Positions 24,939 through 36,785 of a stretch of DNA of 64,000 nucleotides are shown piece after piece; the first letter of the stretch is position 1; every line of letters starts with the position of its first letter. A model generated the notes under the pieces. It searched no databases and was not told where the DNA came from. It was given only the letters and a program-made list of their open reading frames with translations. The position numbers and the translations under genes are program-made. Origin of the DNA: Clytia hemisphaerica (Eukaryota; Cnidaria; Hydrozoa; Leptothecata; Clytiidae); assembly GCA_902728285.1 (NCBI GenBank), contig CACVBU010000797.1, positions 124,001-188,000 on the forward strand. The letters are read 5' to 3'.

Positions 24939-25069
24939 AGCTTTCCCCCGGGGGGGGGGGTACTAGGGTTGGCAGATGAGGGGTATGTCCGGACGAGACC
25001 TCCAAAAACCAACCCTTAGAGAGACTGATTTTTGCTGAAAAAGTGACCCTTAGACCAGACGTACCCAAT

Positions 25070-25265
25070 CGATAACATCGATTGTCGATTTAATCGATGT
25101 CAATCGATAAAAGTTGTTCATAATCGATGATCGATTACTAATCGATGGCCAATCGATAGGAACGTAAAATTTTATTATCGATTGGTATCGATTTCCATCG
25201 ATTAAATTCGATTAGCCATCGATTGAATTCGATTGTTACGTATCAATTAAGATCTATTGCGATCG
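25070..25265. repeat. Cluster of ATCGAT-type words
   Basis: TCGAT occurs about 16 times in ~200 bp, mostly as (A/C)ATCGAT(T/A/G) and in both orientations because the core is self-complementary. The spacing is irregular, so it is not a clean tandem array. It could be a decayed microsatellite or a clustered binding site (TATCGATA-like sites bind DREF/BEAF in flies). Confidence 0.85.
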
Positions 25266-25337
25266 ATTGTACTAATTTTCTGTATGTATGATCGCTACTC
25301 TGTGTACCAGAGTGTATCTCACGATAATATCGTAGCG

Positions 25338-25622
25338 TACTTAAAGGGAAAAAATTTTCGCGGGAAGAAATTTTCGCGGAATTTAATTTCGCAGTTCACA
25401 GCTTAAAATTCTGAAGTTTCGTGGGAATTTAATTTCGCGGTTGAGAGAATTTTCTGTTCATAATATGGCCTATTTTGCCCTAAAAATACCACTTTTCGGA
25501 TGATTTTTTTAAATCCTGAAAATAGTCGTGTTTCGCGGAATTTAATGTCGCGGATTTGCCGAAAAACCGCGAAATTAAATTCCGCAAAAATTTGTTCCGT
25601 GAAAATTTCTTCCCTTAAGGTA
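25338..25622. mobile_element. TACCTTAAG-family MITE, copy 1
   Basis: The element runs from TACTTAAAGGGA to TCCCTTAAGGTA and is inverted over long arms that repeat AATTTTCGCGG and AATTTAATTTCGC. The flanking TA is part of the terminal word, which would fit a Tc1/mariner-type TA duplication. Confidence 0.8.
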
Positions 25623-26369
25623 GTACGACAATGAATTTTGAAATTATCCATAGAAATCGGGTTTGTGTACAGACTATATGATCGCTTGCAGTGCCAAAAA
25701 TCATTGTTTTGTCCTTATTCGAGGTTATAATTAGCGTCTTGTTTCCTCAGTGAATCTCGGAATGTGAGAATAAGCTACCCGAAGAGGTATATAAATGTAT
25801 AAAAGGGGTACCAATTTTTTTAACAAATTAGAAGGCTGGGTATTCATTGAGTTCTAGCCCAAAGGAAGAGTCGAGAATCTTGGATAGTTGTCCAACCGCC
25901 GAAATAAAACTAGTTTTATTTCAATCTTTGTGATTTCAGGGTCGGTCGGGTTCGTAAAACAACTAATCAAATTGGTCTCGCCTAAATCAAAGAAATTTCC
26001 TGGAAATCTTGAATCTTCCGACCCTAGAGAGACTGATTTGAAATATTGTGATTTTTGCAACCCTTAGAGAGACTTTCAAAGGTGAAAAAACCAACCCTTG
26101 CCTTCCGCACATACCCAGCACCCATTTTTGCTTGAGTACCCCCCCTGGAGCTTTCCAGAGGGTACTCCTTATAAACTGACATCAATAGTCGTTTGGAGAA
26201 CGCAACATTTTTGCTGGAATAAGTATATAATTACTCCACAACAGTTAGCTACCTAGAGACAAGATTATTTATTGGCTGACTGAGGGCATATTATTTAAAT
26301 GTGGAGTAATTTACTATTCAATAGATCATTACCTTCACCTAAACAACTACACCGGATGTAATTAATAGA

Positions 26370-26432
26370 ACAGTTCGATTACCGAACTAAACAGTTCGAT
26401 TACCGAACTAAACAGTTCGATTACCGAACTAA
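26370..26432. repeat. Three 21-bp palindromic tandem repeats
   Basis: ACAGTTCGATTACCGAACTAA is present three times in perfect tandem (shown here at one unit length plus one base overlap). Each unit carries the inverted pair AGTTCG/CGAACT. A looser GTTCGA/TTCGAC-rich stretch continues to about 26700. Confidence 0.9.
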
Positions 26433-27440
26433 ACAGTCGAACTTAATCTAACAACAGAAGTTCGATTAAATTTGTTAATCGAACTTTTCAAAAGTTGCTA
26501 AAATTGTGAGTATTCGATCAAGTACGACAAAACTACGCTCAACAGAGTTCGACAACAAGAAATGTTTGACGAATTCGGCAAAAACTCTGTACGATAAAGT
26601 TCATAAAAAATGCTCGACAATATTCGATAGTAGCTACATCAAATCGACAAAAGTTTCTTTCGACAACAGACAGCTTTGATTAAAATTCTGTTTAAGTTCG
26701 ATTAGTTCTTATCAAGATCTTTTTTTTTTAACTAGTATTGGAAACCATCTAAAAATAAAATTTTTTCTTAAAGAAGCCTTAACCTTGACAGGGTTAAACT
26801 GTACAACTATACAGGTCATGGCGAGTAAAGATTATTTGATTGATCACTATCGGAACACTTTCACATACGTGACCGAGTTGATAAAGCGTGAGCTACCATG
26901 TGGAATTCCTTACGGACCGCCCACGAAGTATCTGCGCTCTAAAATGTCGAAAGTTGAGTCCCCCTCCCCTACTTTTACGCAAGTGTACACAAATGGCTAT
27001 ATCCCCACCTGGTTAGTACGTACTTTCAATCCCCCCCCCCCGTCAACTGAAAAAAAACTCGATGTTTATTAAGAAGCTTAGTTGGTCAGGATCTACTAGA
27101 CAAACTAGAACCTTACCGTCTCCGTCGATGAAAAACACTCAAACATAAACTCGGCACACGTCTCTTTTTATAAGAACATCCAAAAGCCCTGTGATGTTCT
27201 TAACGTTTTGAGAAATGTTCTTAACATGTTCTTATTTTCGCCATTTTTGGGTGTTTTATAGACTAGTAAACCACGTCGTTGTATTTTGCTGCAGATTGAA
27301 CTTGCAATGGGATATATTTCTATATATGTTCACTGAATTCCAATCCACTCTCCCGCGACAATTTCCGGGTTCCTGTGTCCAAGGAAAGACAGACGCTTGC
27401 TAGTCTAGGTGTTTTAAGGCCCTACGAAGCTTAAAATGTT
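26433..27440. other. AT-rich DNA without recognised genes
   Basis: Degenerate TTCGA-type words run to 26700 and a C11 run lies near 27031. I see no domain or splice structure. Confidence 0.5.
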
Positions 27441-27530
27441 CCCGGGGGGGGGTACTAGGGTTGCGAGCTGACGGGGGTTGCCGCCCAATCTTCGACCCTG
27501 GGACCCTTACCGGGACTAAAAAGGAGAAAA
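27441..27530 (+). repeat. Left-end fragment of the C/G-run hAT-like family
   Basis: CCCGGGGGGGG followed by TACTAGGGTTG matches the left end at 24947, and GAGCTGACGGGGG resembles the subterminal region. No matching right end with an 8-bp duplication was found, so it is either a solo end or paired with 31193. Confidence 0.55.
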
Positions 27531-28158
27531 AAAGCAAAATTTTATCCTTAAAGACTGCCATTTAATTTTTTTAACTTACATGTGCTAAAAAACATGGTGA
27601 ATACGCATGTGCAAAGTGATACTGGTACAGAATTCCCAGAGTTCAACAGGCTCTGTGAAGGCGAGTGTCAACTCAAAGATAAAAAAAAAACAAAAAAAAA
27701 AATAAGTCTGATTTGACTCTAAGAAGATGAGGCAGAAATCTGAGATATAGGAAAGATGAAACATATAAAAACATAAAAAATATCAATGAAGGTAAGGTAA
27801 GAAGCAGAGATACAGATCTAAGAAGCAGAGTTTTAGATCTAAGAATTTGAGAAGCGAATCTCAGAAGCTGAGATACAGGGGTGAAACTCTAAAAAGTCAT
27901 TTGGCCGTTGTAAAGGTACACTTATCTAAAAGTAATATTTTATTTTTATTAGACTATTCTTGTGTCATTGCTAAAGAAAGCCTTGAAAATTTTGGTTTTA
28001 ACACTTTGGAGTCCAGGAAAATTTTACTATTCCTCCTTTCACCCCTTAGAGACATTTTCTATTGGCCTGAAAATCCCTCCCACTCTATCTTTCTGGTGAT
28101 CGCAGCTACCTGACTATTTTTCATTGAGGGGTCTGAAGAAACAAAATTTCTCTTTTAG

Positions 28159-30190
28159 AATATCTACCTTGCTACTGTAGAACAAATCAGTGTTCTGGAA
28201 AAGTTCTCTCTTCACGTACCGTCCGGCGTCACAGCGACGAAGATAAAAAACTTTTAATTGAATCAAGAAAAAGATCCCTAGAAGACAAAGCAGAATACTC
28301 GAGAATTATTCAATTTGATGAATCATTGTACCGAGAAAGTGAGATCGCAAAAACCCCTCTTTACCCGGGAGCAAAGTTTAGTGTTTTAGAAGCTCTGTTT
28401 ATAAAGATTCGCACATTCGTTTCCCATCCTTTTTCGACAAAAGAGCAATTAGACGAACAATTAAGAAATGATAAAGTTTTGTTACTTCCAAATGGTAACC
28501 AAATGCCTGAATCTTTCTCTGAAGCTCGGTCACTGTTGGAACCTTTTCTCATCCCATTGGAACGATACGACGTTTGTATTGATGACTGTTTAATTTATCG
28601 AAACAATCACTCATTTTTGCAGTCTTGTCCCGTTTGCGGAGAAAACAGATTGGAAGGGGGAAAGTCGAGAAGGAATTTTACATACTTTCCCTTGGGCCCT
28701 CGTCTGGCAAGAATCGCTGGGTCTGATCCTTACTTTAGTAAGGACGAAACACTTAGTGAGAGTGATGGCTGGATCAGAGACATCCAAGATACAGTTAAAT
28801 GGCGAGGGTGGCTTTCAGAAGATGGTATGCTTCAAATTTTGAAAGGGAGTAGAGCCTAGAGTAGGGAGTTCCTTTAGACTAGGGGGTTGCTTTAGACTAG
28901 GGGGGACCCTCTTTCGAACTATGTTATTCTATTCTATGGATTTTAATTACTCTAGGCGATTATTAAATCTTTCTTAAAATTAATTTTCATTAACGTAGGC
29001 ATTGCAACTTCTTTCTGTACTGACGGTGTCAACCCTTTACGGTCAAACAACAGAAGTTACTCGATGTGGCCTTTAATGGTGCAAATTCTGAACTGGCCAC
29101 CAAAGTTTCGTAAATCTTTTGCTGAAATCCAGTTACTGGGTATCGTTCCCGGCCATGGCACTGCTGAACCAAAAAATCTAGAGCCATACCTCGAGGTCTT
29201 TGTTGACGAGATGAAGGAGCTCTCAAATTGTTCCATGTACGTAAATGCCGAATGGAGAGAGGTTAAAGTGAAGCTTTTGCAGTATGTATTCGACTTCCCA
29301 GCCATTGCTAAAGTAATGCATACTCAAGCACAAGGCAAGTATTTCCATTTGTGATACAAGTAAGATATTAACGGTACTAATGAGCCTTTGGAACTTCGAA
29401 GGGTCAAATGCTCAAATGTTCTCTTTCTATTATGTCTGCTATACAAAACGGCTTGGCAATCGGACCATCAAACATTATTTCTACCTACATTTTCTTATAA
29501 ATTCTTTCATGAAAATGGGAAAAAAGATTTCCCCGTGAATAATTGATATCAATTTTCATTTTAATATTATGTCGAAACTGTCTTTTTAGGTGGTCTCAGT
29601 GCATGTCCGTGGTGTCAGAACAAAGGTAAACATTGCAAAACCTGCAGCAAGACACTGTATCTTGGATCTCGAAAATTTTTAAAGACCGATTCACCATTAC
29701 GAAAATCATCTCTTTTTCCTGGAGACAAAGATGAAATGGCAGAACCTCCAAAAGCGTATACGAAAGAGAAGCAACTTGAACTTCGACATCAGTACGAACA
29801 AAACAAGAACAAATCACAAAAAGACAAGTTCACTAAAGAGAATAGAGTGAAAGGTATTAATAAAAAGCAACCTTTTTAAGGGAACTATTTCTATGCGAGA
29901 ACTAATTTTGGCAAATGTATCTAGTCTAAATTGGCGATAAATTCTTTTTTCTCTAAATATTAGTCTTTTCGATAAAAAATAGGTGTTAGAAAATTATTAA
30001 AATGCTTAATATGTTGGTGTGTTGACAATCATTTTATCTTGACACTCCATTGTGTATCACAGTTAAAAAAAGCAGAAATACGTTTTAATATTTTGCTACA
30101 AAACATTTCCATATTCATTTTCACTTTTAGGTGAATATGCCTTCATGAAACTGCCATACCACGGTTTCACGGACGACTATCAGTCCGATG
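28159..30190 (+). pseudogene. CACTA/EnSpm-like transposase gene fragment
   Basis: Inferred exons are 28159-28823, 28999-29333, 29588-29853 and 30131-30190. Exon 1 has a small Cys/His cluster (CYCRTNQCSGK...RTVRRH). It then carries LYPGAKFSVLEAL and a zinc-knuckle-like CPVCGENR with FPLGPRLARI, which I recognise as the conserved region of invertebrate CACTA-type transposases. Exon 2 holds MWPLMVQILNWPP and LLGIVPGHG; exon 3 has CPWCQNKGKHCKTC. Exon 2 appears to end at a GC donor (CAAG|GCAAGT). The rest of the catalytic domain is not found downstream, and no C-terminal stop in frame is evident, so I treat it as a truncated copy. Confidence 0.65.
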
Positions 30191-30224
30191 GTATGTACAC
30201 CGTAAAGTGTGTCGTATCCACGAC

Positions 30225-30325
30225 GTTTGTATAACGCTGAACCACTCGTAACGATCTGGAACGACCCGTAACGAACCGGATCGCCCTGGAACGACCCATA
30301 ACGACCTGGAACGACCAATTACGTC
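30225..30325 (+). repeat. Short GGAACGACC-type repeats
   Basis: The words GTAACGA(T/A)C(T/C)GGA and CTGGAACGACC alternate about four times. They lie just after the last CACTA-like exon and may mark the position where that gene was broken. Confidence 0.7.
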
Positions 30326-31059
30326 ATTCGCGGGCTTTGGAGGCTGGGCACCATCGTTAACAGTCTTCTACCTACACAAAATACAGACTCATCAAATGTT
30401 TTGAATTGCTCATAAATATAATATATCTTCATCTTTTCTAATATGTAAAGCATTTTCTATTAATAAATTACTTATATGCTTCATATTATCTATTTAAATT
30501 TTATTTTTTCAACTGAATCTCTACCATCCGAAGGTTCTTTTGCGACAAGATGGAGAAGATTGTGGCCGCGCTGCAAGAACATGTAAGAAACTCTAACTTT
30601 TGAAACTTCAAATTCATTTTCTATAAACTTGTTAGGGTTTTGGTTCTCCATTTTCATAAAGAAGTTAGCCTATAGTAGTGCATTAGGGAAGAGGGTGGGG
30701 GAGGACAGCTTAATTTTTTGGTCAAGGGGTGTAGTTTTCTATTTTTATCTAGCCTGTTTGAATCCATGCACTCAAAACTTTGCATTTTACAAAATAACCA
30801 TTTTTAAAATAATTATTGGGGGGCTAAGCCCCCCCCAGTTGCTACAGCACTGCCACCAACATAAAAGTACATGTTCCATAGTTTCTTTTTTGGTTTTATG
30901 GGAACATACCAATAAGAGTTCCTTATTGTTGGAAGGTTTAATTTCTTCCAGACGTCCGCGCTCGATAGGATCGATAGGATTTTTTCAAATTTTAAACTCT
31001 TTTAGAGCAAAAAAAATCAACATTTTCGAGCAAAAATTTGCAATTTTTTCCAGATTTGC

Positions 31060-31193
31060 TGAAATTTCCACCCTTACAGTGCATTTATCAAAAGCCAACC
31101 CTTACAGTGCATTTCTGATATTTTGAAAAACATACCCTTAACCGCCGCACATACCCGTCGGTCAATTTGCCTGACTGCCCCCCCCCCGGCATA
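31060..31193 (-). repeat. Right-end fragment of the C/G-run hAT-like family
   Basis: ACCCTTACAGTGCATTT occurs twice, then CCGCACATACCCGTCGGTC and a C-run ending CCGG. This is the same subterminal series as the right end at 20930-21088. The flanking 8-mer does not match the one at 27433-27440, so pairing with that end is doubtful. A GGGGGGCTAAGCCCCCCCC hairpin lies nearby at about 30820. Confidence 0.6.
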
Positions 31194-32805
31194 GTGTGCA
31201 AGGGGGTTCCAGGTCCCACCTGAAAATTCAGGTCCCACCTTATCCTAAAATTCCCACCTTCAGCCCAGACTCCCAGATCCCAGCTAAAAACAAAAAATTA
31301 TACTAATTAGAGTTTTTATCATTATTTTACTGTGGTAATTATGCGTATATGTATAGTTCCATTTCTTACATTTTGGTGCTTCTCAAAATACCTTATTACA
31401 CTTATATAACTACTCATGTTATTAAATGCGAATTGCTTACCTCGCGTTAATTACAAATGTTTAAACAAAATTCGAGCCATGGTTATTTTTGAAAACCCTA
31501 CCTTTCGTGTTAGTAAATTCTCGCACTCATTTTACCCGCGTGCTTTTACTTGACTAGTTATATAAGTGTAATAACGTAAGCAAAAAAAAATCATTCTTAA
31601 AGATATTTATTCAAACATCAAATTAGGCTGCGCGCATCCCCAGAATTTATTTTGTTATAGGGGATGCGTATCGTGTATGAAATTCTCGTCTGAGAGTTAC
31701 CTCAAATTTGGGGTAACCAAAATTTGCATAAATTTACATAATTTTGTCATCCAATCAAAGAAAGAAAAAAATGAAGTCATTGTGCTGTTGTTTTTCATGA
31801 TTATCAATTTTCATTCATTGAACAAAGATAAAAAGAAGTCATTGTATTGCTATGACGCATAATCAAAAAAGTTAAAATTAAAAGACGGGGGTAAGTTGGG
31901 ACAGAAATATTTATATTTTAGACAATGCGCATCCCCTATATCAAATCATATCAGAGGCACGGCCTTTTCGCGGGTGACATACAGGATCGCGCATGCGTGA
32001 AAAATTTACCGTTTTTTTTCGATAATTCAAAATGGTAGCCGTTAACGGCGCAATGACGCGTGGCTATTATGAGGCATGCCATTGCTGTTGGAAACCCTCT
32101 ATAAAGCCTTGTTCTGTAAAATACACAAGCTCAAATTCGTTCCAAATCAGCCTTCGAGGTTTATTGATAATTCCTAGCAGTTTTTGGAAGTACACTGGAA
32201 GGGAAAAGTGCTGGAACTTAACCTCAAAAGCTGAAACAATCAAGAAAATGTGCATTTTTTGGAGAATTCTTCAGGTAAGCACAAAACACCCCCTCTATTT
32301 TTAGTCAGCAAATTTTTCTGTCAAAAAAAATAGCTGGTTTGTGTTGGGTTAGGATGAAGCAAGTCAGAGAAAAAAGAATTAACTTGTTGTAGGCTGGATT
32401 TCTTGTGAATTCATCTCTTAAAGTATTGCATTATTTTCCAAAAAAGTGGCTGCGGTTAGGTCTTTAAAACCTTGAGAATTCTATCAAAACTTTGAACTTG
32501 TATAGTCTGTAACATTTATAACAATCAAAATATGTCATGTCCTATTCCTAGGAAAGTCTAAAGTAAAAATTAGATAATATAATTAACTGACAAAGTGGAA
32601 ATTTTACGCAAAGATTTGTTGAACATATAGTTTCGTTCGCTGGATTTTGCGCTGATTTGACCTGCTTAACTCTAATTTTAAAATGTAGCTAAATCGAATG
32701 AATGAAAAGATATCACATATATTCTGTATGAAGTAAATGAAAAGGGAACAAAAGTTATGTAAAATTTGGGATTTAAGAAGGCATTAAAGGTTTCATAACC
32801 ATAAG
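31194..32805. other. No gene recognised
   Basis: The stretch contains AT-rich sequence, repeated GCGCATCCCC(A/T) words at 31630 and 31925, and no domain-bearing exon on either strand. Confidence 0.5.
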
Positions 32806-34554
32806 CTAATTCATTTGATCAGATTTTCTTTTTCGTCGTAGATTTTGTTTGGTCGGTTCGAGTATTTCCATATTCTCCCTGTTTTTTGGGTTCACTCTTG
32901 TATAATGTTCTCTCATTATAGATACTACGCGATCTTGATCATCTTTTATCGCCTTAAATGGTTTCACAAGCTGGTTCATTGTGTCATGGAGACATTCCAT
33001 ACCTTGTTCCCCATACAGTCCAAAGGCAAAGCCCCATTCTCGCAGAAACGGACAAACATGCTCTTCAAGCAGATGCAACTTTGGCGTGATTGACTCGCCC
33101 TTGAACATCTCGTCAGTTCGAAAGTGCAAGAGACAATCGTTGATAGCAAACTCTGAAATCAAGGAGATGAAGGGCCTATTTGTTTCACTTACTATAAATG
33201 CTATAGATGCTAGCTGGTAAAAGTGCTATGAAACTCCATGAAAACTTTGAAAATGATAGCAAATATTGCAAGTTTTGTTGTCTGCTATTTTGATGACCCC
33301 TGGTTGTGCTTTAAATTTTAAATAGCAACTTTCAATCAATTGTTTATTCACAGCTGTGTGACCATCCCGCCATTATGAAAATAACTGCTATTTTGATTTC
33401 AGATATAGACCCGTGCGTGGAGCAAGCTACAGTTTCAGCTCTTCACTTCTCTAATTTTATTGGTTTAAAATCGGCAATCAGGCTAAGAAAACATCATCCA
33501 GTCTGATTTTAGATGCAATTTTTACTGTGAAGAAATTGCAAACTTTGCTTTGCTTGTAGAAGGTTAAGATTTTTACTATTTTTGCTGATAGGGAGTTTGC
33601 AAGTTTATTTACAAAAAGTGCTACAGTTTTGGACAGAAAAAATTGAAATGAGTGCACTTGTAGTAAATATAGCAAAAATAGTGATGAAACAAATAGGCCC
33701 GAAGTAAGATTAATTTTTAAAGTAAATTAATTGTGTCCATTAACACTTTTAATCATTGAAAAATCTTTGGTCTGGTTAATTTACCCAAAGTTTGTGCTTT
33801 ACTTACTCTTTGTAACAATAAGTTTTGTCAAAGATTACAAAATGTATAGAGTTTCAACCACAACTGTGAAAAATTCATGTGCTCCTTTTTGTTTTTTCAG
33901 AATCTATGATGAACACTCAAAAATTCACGAATCAAAAATCATGTAAGTACCTAGACAATTTAAAATTACATCTTACAATACCTAATGCATCAATCTCTGG
34001 CACTGATAATTGTTTTGTGCAGTTTATGATTTTGTGACACGTAGCATATTTTTGAAAGAGCTCTTTGAATGCATCAGTTATTGCCAGAGCCTCGTCATGA
34101 ATTTTTGTTCCAGCCATTCCATGTTCTTTGCAAACAGCAATTGGTATGGCGTTACATAAATCTCGAATGTTTGGTTTCTAAAGTTGGAAAATAATAATTG
34201 TCAATACTGCGAGTAATTTATGTTCATGCCCAACGCCATAAATTTCATACTTTGGAATTATTAGAGGCTTGATATGTTTGAGTGCTTGAGACCAACATAA
34301 TTATGATTATTGTGAATATGTTTTACTTTTACATTTAAAACATAACCTGACTTAGCTAGATTGTGATTTGAACAAGTAACATACATTGAGCATTTTGTCT
34401 ACATGATTCCCTACAAATGATCGCCCATGATAAGCCTGTCTCTCTACACCACATTTCTTCAGTGCCTTATCAAGGGCTTTCACCACTGGACCACCATGCA
34501 TTTCCTTGTAAGGATTTTTGGAAAGAAGCTCTTGCACTTCTTTTTCCTTAAAAA
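32806..34554 (-). pseudogene. Transposon-associated gene fragment, three exons
   Basis: On the minus strand, exons at about 34554-34382, 34176-33940 and 33151-32806 join with good GT-AG sites. Recognisable blocks are VERQAYHGRSFVGNHVDKM in the first and KLHLLEEHVCPFLREWGFA with LYGEQGMECLHD in the last. I know these blocks from large, repeated protein families in cnidarian genomes that appear to be transposon-derived, but I cannot name the superfamily. The 5' part is missing or too diverged to see. The basic C-terminus ends with a stop at 32806. Confidence 0.5.
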
Positions 34555-35421
34555 ATAAAAATAAATTATGTTATTACTAAGTGGTTTTTGTTGAAGATGT
34601 AAAATAATCAATCTACCTGTATCCTTGCTAGATTTATGATCAAATTGACTGGTATACTATTTTCAAACTCTCTTGTGAGTTAGAGCATTTTGTAAATGCT
34701 TTACCTTTGTCTGATAGAGTTTCGCAAATTGCAATAGTCTTGGCTCATAAATTCTTTTAACCCGCCTCTAAACGATTTCGAAAAAATCAAGCTAATATAT
34801 ATTTTCACTTTTTCGCAATTTTGAATCAAACAGGGGGAAGTTTTTTCATAGACACCCGGTATCTCAATTAAGCTTGCCAGATTCTAACTATTGAAAATGA
34901 CAATGAAAAAAGGTTTAGGAAGGTTTTACTACTCAAACAGTGTAATCAAATAATTATCATAATCTTTAAAATCAAAAAGTCGCCTAAAAATATTATCTAA
35001 ACCCCAAAAAATTGATAAAATCGTAACATATGTGAAAAGTTACATAGATATCTAGCTATTTTGTCTATTTGTAAACACATGAGCTGGAAGTAACTTAAAT
35101 CTAAAACCCTTCACTGACCAAATCAACATATTTCATAGAGAGAAGATTACTTTCAAGTACAAAACAAACTGATCAAAATGTAATGCACCTAGCAGACAAA
35201 CTTTGACTTCCCAAATGTCTTAACATGCTAAAACTTATCTCGATTATAAGCTTGCCAACTTTATCGAAAATGCAATGGAAAAAAGTTTAGGAAAGTTTTA
35301 TCACTCAAATTGTGGAATCAATAACTAGCCTTTAAAATCAAAAAGATCCCTAGAAAATAATCTATAAAAATCGTGAAAAATAAAAATGAAGTTTTGTAAC
35401 TCTACAAATAAATACTGAAAT
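34555..35421. other. AT-rich DNA between two minus-strand fragments
   Basis: No conserved exon was found. Two stretches, around 34880-34960 and 35240-35330, are diverged direct repeats (AGCTTGCCA...GGAAAAAAG(G)TTTAGGAA(G/A)GTTTTA). Confidence 0.5.
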
Positions 35422-36756
35422 CTAATAATAATAATAATAACAATGAAATGTTATATTTTCATAATTATAAACAAAGAGGGCTTGTGCTGAATATGTATAA
35501 ACCTTTTTGGGAAGTAGCTTGTATTTTACTTCAGATCTTGTTTCCTTTAATTTTTGATAATACTGACGACATTCAATATATTGTGATCCTTTTTGAACAG
35601 CGTGCCTGTAATCATCAATCATATCCACTTGGGAAATCCCGAAATCCAGCACTTTACACAAGTAAACCAGCTCCAAAGAATTTGAGGAGGAATACAATGC
35701 CATTGTTGTGTCTTTCGAAACCACACTTTCAGACCTCAACTCGTACGATTCTGTATTGTCTTCAGGCTCAACAATTTCATCATAATCAAACTCGAATTCA
35801 CTATCTCTTTCATCATCGTCTTTACCAGCGACAATTACCTGACCCTTTTCAAATGTGCAGGTCACAAAATTGCCTTCCAAGCAAGAGTCACACGAGCAAA
35901 TATTTAGCTTTGTCTGATTTGAGCCATCAGGTGAAAAGCAGATCATGTGTTGTTTCCTGCAATTTTTGATTACTAAGGGATTTTCATCAATTTTGAATTT
36001 TTTGATTTCTTCTGGCTCAAGGACTGTATAGAATTTAGCTCTGTCATTGAGAAAGTGGATGATCAAAAATGAATGGATATCATCAGCACAACTATATTGA
36101 AGATTATCCGAGATTACAGCTCTAGTAAGAGGTTATTTAACTCCGATTGCGCTCATGGCATCAACCAATCCCTTTCCATGCCCAGAAACTCCATAATATG
36201 AGATGATTTTAGTGTTTACCTCTTTTGAAAGATTGCTGTAGAACCTGAACATCCATTTGCATTTGTACTGAGTGCTACAATTATCAGATTTTACCGGAAT
36301 CATTTTAGGTACACTATTACGTTCCAAGATATCAGTAATAACAGCCGAAGTGAATGCATGATTGCTTTTCGTCTGATAAATTGTACAAATATTTGAATGG
36401 GAAGTTTTCATTTCCAATCGTGCAATGAAGAGAGTATTGGTTTTTATTAAAATGACTAGATTGTGGTTCATATTTAAACCTTTGGGTCCCATTTTCAGAA
36501 AAATCCATACGGTAGATTTCCCAAAGGTCCTAATTGTTGCTAGTATTGAAGGCCAATGAGTTTTATCGTTGTAAATCTGGTATTTGTGGATTAAATATTC
36601 CCTTTTCATTGATCTTAACTTTTCAAGAATGCTCTTGTAACTCATTTGATGGTCAACTCTCTCTCTCTCTCTTGGTTGATTTCTTTTTTTCTTTTTTTCG
36701 ATTGATGTATTCAGTGACAGTTTTCTCAAATTATGAAACCTTGACTTGAGTTTCAT
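35422..36756 (-). pseudogene. Transposon-associated gene with an in-frame stop
   Basis: The gene reads on the minus strand from an ATG at 36756. A basic start is followed by HWPSILATIRTFGKSTVW, then SDNCSTQYKCKWMFRFY and YYGVSGHGKGLVDAMS. After an in-frame TAA at 36133-36135 the same frame continues for a further ~230 codons with KNCRKQHMICFSPDGS, a Cys-rich CSCDSCLEGNF segment and ALYSSSNSLELVYLCKVLDFG. The continuity of known family blocks across the TAA shows a nonsense mutation, not two genes. The family is abundant in cnidarian genomes and usually transposon-linked; its biochemical role is unknown to me. Confidence 0.55.
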
Positions 36757-36785
36757 CGTTTTGACATTTTAAATTCAATGGCTGA
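36757..36785. promoter_or_regulatory. Head-to-head gap between two transposon genes
   Basis: Only 29 bp separate the start codons of the minus-strand gene (36756) and the plus-strand gene (36786). If both starts are right, transcription control must lie inside the gap or within the 5' coding parts. I see no canonical core promoter in it. Confidence 0.25.

Larger units (their letters stand above)
24947..26148. mobile_element. hAT-like nonautonomous element with G/C-run ends
   Basis: The left end is CCCGGGGGGGGGG followed by TACTAGGGTTGG. The right end is GAGTACCCCCCCTGG. The exact 8-mer AGCTTTCC flanks it (24939-24946 and 26149-26156). The interior has repeated CCCTTAGAGAGACT words near both ends, a TCGAT-rich patch and a nested MITE, but no gene. 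Confidence 0.7.

Noticed and set aside
27441..31193. One large hAT-like element carrying the CACTA-like gene
   Set aside because: The ends resemble the same family but the flanking 8-mers do not match convincingly (5 of 8 at best).
34382..35422. Splicing of the 35422-36756 gene to the exon at 34554
   Set aside because: A donor-like site exists, but the upstream frame continues with its own family's C-terminal block (PKKVY...SAQALF), so the two are kept as separate genes.
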